Shown piece after piece: positions 1-10,349 of a stretch of DNA of 64,000 nucleotides. This DNA comes from Pezicula radicicola (lineage: Eukaryota; Ascomycota; Leotiomycetes; Helotiales; Dermateaceae). The position numbers and the translations under genes are program-made. The stretch spans positions 324,870 through 388,869 of the forward strand of contig PDUO01000012.1 of assembly GCA_003008705.1 (NCBI GenBank), in the 5' to 3' direction. The first letter of the stretch is position 1; each line of letters begins with the position of its first letter. The notes below the pieces were generated by a model. The model saw only the letters and a program-made list of their open reading frames with translations, was not told the DNA's origin and did not search any database.

Positions 1-977
1 GATTAAGGAGAACCAGGCGTGCCATCTACTCTGATGTATATAAGTCTTCGTACACATACCTAACCAGGCCTACCAATCAGCCTCGGATAACTTACATTCC
101 ATAGAAATATACAAATCTTCCCTTAATTAGAAACGGGTTTGACAATTTATGTTTTCTCCATGTAGAGAATCATCCATTTGATAGTTAGACCAGGGAATTG
201 ACTAGTAGCATACTGTACTATTAGAAGTAACAACGCATAGGTAGGCAAGAGTCAAAGTAAACAAATTAGGCTTTATTTATAGTAAACTTAATTATTTAAC
301 ATGCGATTAACTTGTTGTTTCTATGGACTACTTACCTGCAAACACTCAGTATAGCAACAGTAAGTCCCAGGATGTGTGACGCCATTAGATTTTGATTTCT
401 TGAAGTAGTGAAATTACTACTCTTAGTTAACACTCCAAAGAAGTCACGACATCTCACTTGACTGCTAAAAATTCTTGAAACTTTCCTTTAGAAATTATCA
501 TTGTCGGCTTCCAATCCAGGAAATACTGTCAGTTTCTGAGTACGTGCTACGGTGTCGAAATCTTTAACCGACACATAGCTTCTGCAGTGTTTCTACAGGT
601 GTACGCACGACAAAACACCTATCAGTCTGCCAATTTTCTTCCAAAGAATCTAGAGTCTTCTCTGATCATGTGGATTATCCAAGCACAAAGTGGAAACTCT
701 CTAGATCCTTGAATTAAATTGCCATCTCTTAGGGCATGGGCGGCTATTTAGAAGCACTGTAGGCGTCTTAAATCTCTAGCTTCTAGATATCATTTCCTGC
801 AACGCGCAAGATTCACTTTATACTAATCCACGGAGCACGACTTAGAAGCTTCGAACACTTTCCTTCTTCCTGATCCTTTAGCAAACAACAACTCAGACAG
901 ATATCCACCATCCCATCCAACCTTCAAGACACCACACAATAACGACCCAAGAACCAAGACCAGGACCCAACACCACA
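1..977. other. AT-rich intergenic region and 5' leader
   Basis: No gene is recognisable in this stretch. It is AT-rich and interrupted by stops in all frames. The last part, from about 840, becomes C/A-rich and is probably the promoter and leader of the gene starting at 978. A GAAGCTTC dyad at 845-852 resembles half of a heat-shock element, but with no third repeat in register I do not call it a site. Confidence 0.5.
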
Positions 978-2085
978 ATGGCGAACCCCGAAAACAACAA
1001 AGCAGTCGACAAGTTACTAAGCAGTTTCAGCTCTCTCTCCCTCTCCAATCTACAAACCGAGTTCGGCGGTATGCCCATGGAGATTCTGAATCGCAAATTA
1101 CAATACCTCTCCATAAACTCGCACTCCCACAAGCTTGTACAAACTGAACTACAAGAGCTATGTAGTTTCATTATTGAACGGCTTAGAAAGACAGAGAATA
1201 GTGTTGACGATGGTAAAGATGGTAAAGACGAGGTCTTCAATAATGACCTCTATGAGGGACAACTTCAGAATCTACCGGAGCATGAGAGGGAGGTTGTGCA
1301 GATAATGCTTAGAGCTACGACATCGGAGAAATGTGAGAATGATAACACCGACGCCAACTCTAGCACTAGCGTGCAGATGCAAGATATCAAGAACGGTGGA
1401 AGTCGGCATGGGAAGGCTACTTTTTACGAGTTGACTGGAGTTGCTACGGAAGGAGAAGGAACCAGCGATGCGAAGAAGGGGAAACTGACAAAAGGCCCAA
1501 GTCACCCAGCAGTTGTAGCGCTTCGTGCACCACAACAGTTCATGCTAGGATCCGCTGCTAATGTCGTTGGTGGTTATGGTACAAGCTTGACAGCTAGACC
1601 GCAGGGACAGCAGAGCCTTAATGATTGGCATCGGAATGGTATTGATAAGGCGAATACTGAACGTCCGTATTTCCTCCCCCGCTCCGCAGATTATCTCCTT
1701 CTTCCCCCGCCCGGATCAACGACCTGATCTGAGCAACTCAAGCCAAGTAGCTCGCGTTGCGCCCTCCTCCCATCCGTGCGCTCTTCCCAAACCCCCCTAT
1801 GTAATCTCCTGCAAGTAGTGAAGCTAACACCGTCAACCCCCAGTCCGCTGGCTTGATGAGAACGCCATCAACATGGGAGCCCTACCCCGCTGGGACGACC
1901 TCTACCACCGTTACCTTCACGAATGGCGCAGCTTTCGTAGGGACTCCTTTAAGAAATTTGAGCACACCGGTCGAAGCGAAGCACAAATCCGCGCTGAGGT
2001 GGCTGTCGAAAACAAGTTTGGACGTGTTATTCAGAAGTGGCGCAGCGTGAGCCATGGTGGATCATGGTATGGTCGTGAGTGGTGA
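978..2085 (+). CDS. Hypothetical protein, three exons
   Basis: I do not recognise this gene. The model has exons 978-1666, 1751-1800 and 1844-2085 (326 aa). The introns are 1667-1750 (GTATTT donor, CTGAT branch, TAG acceptor) and 1801-1843 (GTAATC donor, GCTAAC branch, CCCCAG acceptor, only 43 bp). Splicing removes an in-frame stop at 1725-1727 and keeps one frame throughout, which supports the model. The N-terminal third is Ser/Leu-rich, the middle is low-complexity, and the C-terminal 80 residues are basic and aromatic (RWLDENAINMGALPRWDDLY, then HEWRSF), the only part that looks like a folded domain. No signal peptide or membrane segment is visible. The ATG at 978 sits in an ACCACAATGGC context. 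The function is unknown. Confidence 0.5.
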
Positions 2086-2868
2086 AGTGCGGTCTAGCTT
2101 ACTGGTGGATTGCGGTCTGGCGAAAGCGCCATATTCTGGGAGTGAGATATGGAGGAGAGGGATTTTGTAGTCCTGCATTCCTTGGTTATGGCGAACATAT
2201 CGCGGTTAATGATGAGGAACTACCTCTATTTGCAGAAGGGATTTCCAGGATGATATTGCACGGCACCAGCAAGTACAGCTTGGACATTTGCTTTAAATCA
2301 TGGAATTGACTTCAGTGACCCAAAAGCAACGTGGAAAGGGAAATTTTGATGGTGATACTGGTGTTGGGCAAGGAGAACGAGAAAACATATTGGAATTTTT
2401 GAGTCAAAACGAAAGGATGTTAGAGATTGATACTGGAACAGGTTTCATGGCGCATTGCATAGCGTGGATAGCTTTGAATTTTTTTGCCACTCAAAACCTT
2501 CGCACCATCCTGGTGTCTTTGGCCCTCCTGTGAAGTGCTTTGTGATTTGAAAGCGTGGCACTTGTACTCGCTTTCCAATCTATGCAGCCTCGCAGACTTT
2601 CAGGCCGCAGAAATCCCAGTTGTGGATGTGCACTTTTGGAGATACCACTCAATTGACAAATGCAGAACACCGTAAATTGAAAAAGTAGAGGGCCGAAGTA
2701 TCGATTCCGGAAAGTTTTATGCCATCAAGACCCAGATTCGAGACCTATGGAGAGCAAAGCCGATGCGTACAAACATAAATTGTTTCCCGTCCCCAAAGTG
2801 ATACCAGCAAACACCATGTCCTTCCGTCCTCCAGAAGTACAACCCTCCTAAGATCAAGAGCGAATCGT
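2086..2868. other. Intergenic, convergent 3' regions
   Basis: This lies between the 3' ends of two convergent genes. Short open frames occur, but none has a family resemblance, a sensible start or splice support. I see nothing beyond probable 3' UTRs. Confidence 0.4.
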
Positions 2869-3455
2869 CTATTTCTCCTTCTTCTTGGAGGCACCCTTAA
2901 CCTTCGCCGTACCTCGGAGTGTCTTTTGTCTGTTCTTGCGCTGCTTGCCTGTATTCCATTTTATCAGCATTGAATCAATTTCATCCAAGCCCATCAAAAT
3001 CCATCCTCTGCATGACCCCTCCCCCTCATCATTAATCAAGAAAAACAGGTGTACGTACGCTGTTGTCTGCTAGGCTTCTCAATCTTTGTGGCAACACCAA
3101 CCCGAACCTTACGGTAGTGAGGCTCAAACTTCTTCAAGGCTTCTGGAGAATCATAGACGAGTGCGAAACCGGTTGTCTTTCCACCACCAAACTGTGTCTG
3201 AAGACCGAAGACATTGACCTGGTCCTTGCTGGCCTTGTACATCTCTGCGAGTTTGCCGCGGAGCTCCTCCTTGGAGATGTTGGGACGGCTGGGGTGGAGG
3301 ATGTCTACGACCATCTGCTTGCGGCCCAGCAGTGGGTTGCGGATCTAATTAAGCAGAACTGTCAGTCACCATTTTCGAAGGCCGCCTTTCTTGTCTTTCT
3401 CATGGGATTGGCATACGAATTTGCGCGTGCGCAGGGTAACTGGTTGGTCAGACAT
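2869..3455 (-). CDS. RPS24: 40S ribosomal protein eS24
   Basis: Structural component of the small ribosomal subunit. Exons on the minus strand are 3417-3455, 3059-3344 and 2869-2948, giving 134 aa, the normal eS24 length. The product starts [13 protein letters not shown], continues [18 protein letters not shown], and carries the family core [15 protein letters not shown] and the lysine/arginine-rich tail ending KGASKKKEK. Intron 1 (72 bp) falls right after the 13-residue N-terminal arm. Intron 2 (110 bp) splits the Arg codon after PSRQQ, with a GCTGATA branch and TACAG acceptor. An early intron is common in fungal ribosomal protein genes. It is head-to-head with EFM3, with 457 bp between the start codons. 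Family identity is certain. The splice sites are set by matching the conserved protein. Confidence 0.95.
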
Positions 3456-3912
3456 CTTGGGTTGTTTGTCGGAGAGTCGTTGAAGTCGTCGCGAATTTCG
3501 GGTTTTCGAGATGCAACTGTTCTGTGGGTTTGAATTCGCTAAGCCTAGCGCATTTTTCTGTCGCCGCACGCTACGAGGTGGGGTCACGTGAAAGGAGAAA
3601 ATTTCGTGGGGCGATTCGAAGCTGGAGCACTTCTCAAGTTCTCAAGCACATGACGACAACAACAGCAACAACAACATCACTTTTCAATACCGTGATTCAA
3701 TATCAAGAAAAATACCATCAGTATTACAATAAAAGTGCGGAAATCTTCCAGTCACTGAGGTTTCTTAAATATTCAATTCCAGAATCGCGCATTCCCTGGT
3801 TCTCTGTCAGCACAAGAACGATTGCGAGTAGCCTCAAGAGCAGTAAGGTTGAGAATTTAGTCATACCAGGCTCAAGAGTCAACCGCTCATAATTCGATGA
3901 GTCCCCAAAGGC
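3456..3912. promoter_or_regulatory. Divergent promoter of RPS24 and EFM3
   Basis: The 457 bp between the divergent start codons must hold the 5' leaders and promoters of both genes. A CAACAACAGCAACAACAAC stretch lies around 3656. No TATA box or known ribosomal-protein element could be assigned with confidence. Confidence 0.4.
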
Positions 3913-5420
3913 ATGGCCTCGGAATTGTCTCCCAAATCAAAGCACCAACTGGAAAGGTTCTGTCGTCAGTTTCTCCAGCTTGATATATTTCAATGGCCAG
4001 ATCCAGAGAGTCTTCGCAGTGATGCATTTCAAGCTGCGCTTTATGCCAGATTGTTCGCAGATAATGCTGTCATGCATAAACCACCCCCAAGATATCAACT
4101 GAAGGTCTTGAAGGAGCTTACAAGGATGATTGAGGAATGTATTGTTGATTGGGAAGAAGAGGTAGGGCATTTCTCGCTATTTACTGTTGGGTCCACTTCG
4201 TTTTTTATTTTGAGGGGATTGAGGTGGGCGTATCGAGGCTGAGGCGGTTATTTGAGGACTTGCTACCGTACTCAAAGTTGAGTTGGCGGTATAAAAGGTC
4301 AGCAAAGTTGCGCAATATGATACTCAATGCAAAAGTTCAAAAGGCAGCAGGTCTGATTATCCAGGCGCATTCAATTCAAATATTGCTTCTTGTCAAGGAT
4401 TTCTCAATGTACGGCTCGTTCAATTTCCGAGACGAAGTTTGTTGCAATAATTGCGATTTCTGCCAGTACCTCACTCTTCATGTCTAAGATAGTTAGGCTC
4501 TCAATCAAATGATAAATTTACAAAGAACACTTTCTGATACTGCTTCTCATCAGGGAATCTCGGACGACCTGATGACCCACATATCCACCTTCCTGTCTTC
4601 TCCCCTCCCCTCGGAAGTAAGCGCCGCGCAACAAAAAGCCTACGTAACATACACTATATCTAGTATTTCCCAGTCAAACCCTCCTGCATCAACTTCGACC
4701 TATCCAAATTTCTCAAACCCACCAGCAATAACCCTCCTCGAAGCCCGCTCTCTTCTCGCCGCATCTGGCACTACCGGTCTTCGGACCTGGGAAGCAGCCC
4801 TTCATTTCGGGCACTACCTAACCACCCACCCCTCGATAATCAAGTCCAAAAACATCCTCGAACTCGGAGCAGGAACAGGGTACCTCTCAATTCTTTGCGC
4901 AAAACACCTTGGTGCCTCACATGTGCTAGCGACAGATGGGAGTGAAGAAGTAGTTGCGGACTTACCGACGAATTTTTATTTAAATAGTTTACAAGACAAG
5001 GAGACCAAGTTAGGAGCGGAAGACGAGCGTAAAGAGGAGCGGGAAAGAAGAGCAGTGATCGAAGCGAAGGAACTGAAATGGGGACAAGCACTCCTTGGAA
5101 CCGAACATCCCCAATACAATAATGGCCACCCCATCGATGTCGTTCTCGGCGCAGATGTAACTTACGACGCCTCTACAATCATGGCTCTTGTCGGCACGTT
5201 TGGAGATTTGTTTGAGCTATTTCCCGAAGTCAAGATTTTTATTGCAGCGACGATTAGGAATGAAAAGACTTTTGACTTGTTTTTGGAGAGCTGTAAGCGA
5301 GCGAGATATCAAGTTGAGAGGATTGAGGCTCCGATTCTTGAGCCAGCGTTGCAGGAGGGTCCATTTTATACTGACCGGGTGCCGATTGAGCTTTGTTGTA
5401 TCACGAGAAGCGGGGGTTAA
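3913..5420 (+). CDS. EFM3: Protein-lysine N-methyltransferase EFM3-like (FAM86 family)
   Basis: Predicted S-adenosylmethionine-dependent methyltransferase of the FAM86/EEF2KMT family. The yeast member Efm3 methylates a lysine of elongation factor 2. Exons 3913-4161 and 4554-5420 give 371 aa. Exon 1 encodes the FAM86 N-terminal helix region (LERFCRQFLQL, then PPPRYQLKVLKEL) and ends DWEEE. Exon 2 resumes GISDDLMTHI, as in relatives. The catalytic half shows GTTGLRTWEAALHFG, the SAM motif ILELGAGTGYLSILCA at about residues 184-199, the acidic post-I motif LATDGSE, and VLGADVTYD, the family-16 signature. The intron is 392 bp, much longer than any other intron in this window. It has a GTAGGG donor and a CTGAT branch just before a CATCAG acceptor. 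The family is secure. The exact substrate is inferred from yeast. Confidence 0.88.
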
Positions 5421-7951
5421 CTTGGAGATATATGTTCGTGGATGATGATGGGACAAAAGCATGCTTTACTTGCAGTAAGGGAGACCCAAATGATGAGCTG
5501 TCTTGACATTGAATGTTCAGCTCAATGACTAAGATGAATAAGCTCCTCTACCCGTAACGTATGATCTCAAGATAGTAATTAATACTCTCGAGATTCAATA
5601 TCTAACAAATCCACGATTCAATTCTCACACACCATATGTCAGTCCCACTGCTGTGGGTGTATGATGAGAGATCTAAGTATTTCAGACTTGAGAACGATTT
5701 TGAAAGTGATCTTACGAGATTGTGTCGAAGAAAATAAGGGGGGGAAGCACCACCAAAAACAGAGACCACACCTATATAGCATCAAAACTCAAGCCTATCA
5801 AGGGATAATTCAACCTTAATAGCTCTTAGAAACAACCCAGCCTATAAGAAGTTTTAAAGGGGCAAATAACACATCTGAAAGGGCGGGGTCCAAGCTCGAA
5901 TTAGAACCAGTCTTGTTTCATAAGCAAGGGCGTCAGCAGGTAATTAGTTACACCAACTCAAGTTGAGTATAATTATCTTACAACTTATCCAAACAGGAAG
6001 TTATTGGATTGTTCTCGCTTATTTTGGTACCTATCTCCTACATGGTATAGGACCATATTCAACATAAATGTTATATAAGCTTGATTCTAAATATTAAGTA
6101 TATCACTTCCTATGTCTTTGTGCGTGTGTACAGGGAAACTCGAGGCTTTGCTAGCTTTAAAGCAGTGAAATCATGTAAAAAAGCGCAAGTACATAACTAT
6201 ATAGCAGGAAACCTATACAAATCGCATATACTTTTTAGGCAGACCGATAGCGGTGGTAGCAAGTGTTGTTGCTTAGCGATAGGCACACACCAACTCACCC
6301 TTGAAGTGGTCCCATGCCATGTAGGAGATAAGGGATACTCCGTAGAAGATACATTTTTATCAGTATTAAGGATCTACTATTATAAGACTGGCTGGCTCTG
6401 CTGTCGTTAATTTTCGTGTTGCTCGCGGGGTTCGTGTTGTCATTCTATACATGAATTTCTCTAGGAGAAGAAGCTTCTGCGTTGGATGGTGCCTGACACT
6501 GCCCGACTTCTACATAATTAACAAGTCGGTTAAACCAGCTGTGACTTTTGCTTCGTGGTCATTGTCCACCTTATGCAAGCCTTTATTCAGGTGTCGTACC
6601 ATTTCGCTCTTTTCCCTATTCAACCTTAGCTCGTTTAAACATTACAAGCTGTCTAAGCTTTCGTTTACATTCTCTAGTATCTCGAAAAAGGAACTAGTTG
6701 TCTATTCTAACAAAGCGGCGAACCTTGTTACTACTGTATGTTATTTATGTGAATAAAAGTTGTCACTGCATAAACTCCCCTTTTCTTGATATCTGCTACA
6801 AGAGACCATCCTCAAAGCAGCAATGCCACAACCGAAGAGAAGGAGATGTCTGTAGTGATGGGGTTCTTGACGGCCAAAAAAAAAGATTGTAAAAGCAGTA
6901 CTCGTCATTGTAACTGTATATAACTATATATAGTTTGTGGTACGAACGACTAAGAGTATCCTAGAAGTCCTATTAGCTCCTACTATGAGAGTAGTACACC
7001 TTTGTTTACGCCTTTCCAGCCATATCCAGTCCAGCTATCTTTTTTGTACGCATTCCTCGGCAGCGGTAATAGAAGTGTTGGGCTTTGTGTCGTTGACATA
7101 ATTGTATAGTATCCCCGGAGTTAGAGCTACCTTAGGTGGGAAGTTGAGATGTGTGGCTATAAGACTTGCTTTCTCCTAAATTGGTAATGTGCAGAAAGCA
7201 GAAATCAGGAATGGTTTAAAATATATTTAAGAAGTTTACTATACTACCCTAGAAGCTAAACAATTTCAGTCCAAGTAAATTCGCTCTATGAGAATATACC
7301 CACCGTATTCCACAGTTTATATTTACTGCAAAACATACTAGTGTTCTATCTCTTATACTATCATTCTACAAGAGCAGAAAAACATGTACTAGAACAAGTC
7401 AAACCACCCAAGAAATTACACAGTAGCGTGCCAACAGACTGCAAAAGATTGCTTGTCTTAGGAGTAGATTTTATATCTACGGGGTATAACATAGCTTAGA
7501 ATATACAAGTCTTATGCTAAGCTCATCAAACGATTTCAATTTCGCCCCAGGATCCTCGAAGAACGTTCTATACACCTTGAATGTAGTGTCATTGAAGTTA
7601 AAAGCTGATTCTACCTGTCTAAGTGTTCGTTGTAGCCGAAGTTTTCAGAGCTCTCGAATATGGCTCGTAATGTTGGGGTGTTGTGGATTATTTAGAGTAT
7701 TAAAGAAATTCCTGATAATATGGTCGATTTGAGTAGCAAGTGTAGATTGTGATTGAGAGAGGGTTGTGAAGGGGTATCATTGGTTCCATAGGTTCTAATC
7801 CTAACCCTAAGCCATCATGCCTAGTTTCCATAAAAAAAAAGGATACCACCAGTAACTTGACGCCCCGAAGTTTTCGACTTCCAACGATATTTATAACAAT
7901 CAAAACCGTCTACGCTTTTCATTCACCCAATAAACACAAGGCCGAACCCAC
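5421..7951. other. AT-rich gene desert, possible degenerate repeat DNA
   Basis: About 2.5 kb without a recognisable gene. The DNA is AT-rich (for example TATATAACTATATATAG near 6920), with stops in every frame and a few short open frames without family resemblance. The sequence could be old, mutated transposon DNA, but I see no terminal repeats, transposase motifs or intact reverse-transcriptase motifs. A lone CCTAACCCTAA lies at 7800-7810. Confidence 0.4.
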
Positions 7952-9517
7952 TTAATAACTAGGCGGAGCAGGTCCTCCTTTCTCTCCAACATCACTCGGC
8001 GCGTTCTCATTAGTAACACCACTATAAGCCGGTCTCGGGCCCTCAGGATGCGTAAACTCCTCCGCCATAGCATCTTCATAACTAGGCGGTGGCAAGTCTT
8101 CTGGCGCAGGCGCCCCTCCGTTCGCTGCACTTAATTGTGGAGGATAGGCTGGATCATATGCTGGGGCATTTGCGGGAGGTTGTTGTGTTGGTTGAGTGGG
8201 TTGAGTAGGCCGAGCTGCCATTGCTGAGAGAAGCGCCGCAGGGGGTGAGATTCCGGAATAGATTTCTACTTGGAAGCGGAGGGGGAGGACTATGCTTTGT
8301 GGCTATGTTTAAAAATGCATGGTTAGAAATGGACGCTTTCATATGAATGACAGCAAAGCGAGGGACAAGCATACCTGGATCTCCCCTATAACCCCATATC
8401 CGAGTCCAACACGAACTTCAACCTCATAGCGTCGTGTAATATTACAAGTATGGAAAGATGGCGCCACGGTATTAGGAAGTCGTATCTGATCCCAGTATTT
8501 ATTATCAACCAATATTTCTGTGCCTAAAGGGTCTCCAGGTTTCGTAATGGGCACCGAAAGACCCGTTAAGCTCATCAGGACCCAGTTAGTTGGTTCCGCC
8601 CTTGCCACGTCCTGGGCCCGGACCTCAGTATATCCAAGTAAATGAATCTGTATTGATGTAACGAATGCAACCTCCGGGCTCTCGTTCATCTTCCTCCCGA
8701 TGATTCGTAAGGGTACAGGTTGATTACACGTCAAGATAGCAGGGCTAGGTAATCGTGCATCAACCTCGATCTTCGGCGCCGTGTCTGACAATTGCGTCGG
8801 CTTCTTCTTAAACATAGAAGTGTTCTTCGCATACCCCGCCAAATCAGCCTGGAACTGATGCGGTCTCCTCGCAAAGACCTCATGCGTCGTAGGTGCAGGT
8901 CTTGGAGGTTCAACAGGCAAAAATTTGAACCCGATCGCTGACCTCCTGTTTTCCTTGAATATACTCGGCCGCTGCACAGTAACCTTGACGTAATACCGAA
9001 TCTCCGCTTCCCCTGGAAATCCGGTCAAAGAAGGCGGCAGAGTCTTCTTGACATGTCCGTATTGTAACTGTTGCAACCCACCCAAACCCAACCCAGCGAA
9101 CCCAGTCCCCGGACCCATCTGTTGCGCCGCTGGATCCCAACATCCATTATTGAATGGGATCTTAAAGCGAAAGGGATATTCATGCTGCCCAGGCCTCAAC
9201 GTATACGCTAATCCCATGGCCGATGCGTTGGACGTATCCAAAGTTGGAAATACTTGTTGGGCCTTGTAGAGTACCTTGTGATTCTCCAAAGCAAGGCCCT
9301 GCCGTTGGTTATTCCGCCCTCCCAGGTTGTGGCCTCCTGCACCATAAGTCGCAGCTGGATTTGGCCTCATCAAAACCGTCTTACTCTCCCCTTCCAGCTT
9401 GACTATGATGGCAGATACATTCTCGTCTTTTGTGAGGTGGAGTACGATTTTGCCACTTATAAACTCGAGGTTCGTGTAGTAGCTGTGCGGATTATCGAGG
9501 CGCACTTGAACTGACAT
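7952..9517 (-). CDS. Arrestin-domain trafficking adaptor with PY motifs
   Basis: Arrestin-fold protein of the alpha-arrestin/ART type. Members recruit the HECT ubiquitin ligase Rsp5/NEDD4 to plasma-membrane transporters and drive their endocytosis. Exons 8375-9517 and 7952-8302 give 497 aa. The intron 8303-8374 has a GTATGC donor, TCTAAC branch and CATAG acceptor. The N-terminal arrestin half has beta-strand patterns such as SGKIVLHLTKDENVSAIIVKL, and YTLRPGQHEYPFRFKIP. The C-terminal half includes PLRIIGRKMNE and ITRRYEVEVRVGLGY. The tail is proline-rich with PPPSYEDA (residues 452-456 for the PY core) and a second PPSY as the last four residues. Both fit WW-domain ligands. I chose the ATG at 9517 (MSVQVRLDNP), because the arrestin fold starts there; an in-frame ATG at 9595 would add 26 residues. 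Confidence 0.85.
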
Positions 9518-10349
9518 GATGAGGGCGCGATCGCGAAATGACGCAGGGCTATTCGAAGCCTTATGCGTCCTTCGAAGTATGATATCGCAATTCAATTACC
9601 AAGTGATGTAGGAAGTAGGTAGGGTAACTCTTTACGTGCTCGAAGGATTCGGTTCTCTCGGACGTGGATGCTCGTAGTGCAGTGTCTTGGGACTTGGTTG
9701 TTCCTCAGCCTCGTTCGTTTGTCAATCTCGTCTGGTCTGCCTGCCTTGCTTGATGAACGTTCGCGCGCTGACCCAATGCGGCAGTGCGTGAGTTTACGAA
9801 GCACGCGTGTCTGTCTCTTTTGGGGGCTTCTGTTGGTTCTATTGGTCATGCACGGTTGAGTAGGGCTGTGCAAGCATTTCTGGACTCGCAGTGCTTCAGG
9901 TCAATCCAAATCAATTGTGGTGGCATGGTGCATGGAGGGGGGGGGGGTGTGGTGGTGTTCGTCATACTGGAGCAACTACTGCAGCAACGGCAGCAACAGC
10001 TTGGGCCTTCCGTGGGTCCTAGCGAGTGTCATCTCTTTTGGCGGGCTTGTCAGCGGCTTCGGCTGCTGAAAGAAGTGCCCTAAGCGAGCCCCTATCTTAA
10101 CGAACGACCTACAGTAACGCTTTGACGAATATTTCTACTTCCCTCCTAAGGGAGGCTATGCATATCTCTGCTATGTCTCTTCCAAATGCTAAACTTTTAT
10201 ATCTCGAATCCAAACTACCCATCACCGCTGCGAAGTCACACTCCACAGACCTCGCAACTCGAACTCTAACCTAAGGTTATTTACCACTTTACCGAAACCT
10301 ATCACCAACTAACTGCGCACACTTCTCACTCTTCAATTTTCAATAACCC
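9518..10349. other. Intergenic: arrestin promoter and MFS 3' region
   Basis: No gene is visible. An 11-base G run at 9937-9947 is followed by TGTGGTGGTG, and CAGCAACGGCAGCAACAGC follows near 9980. The part nearest 9518 should be the arrestin gene's promoter. Confidence 0.4.

Noticed and set aside
7800..7810. Telomere-like CCTAACCCTAA
   Set aside because: Less than two repeat units, which is expected by chance; not a chromosome end.
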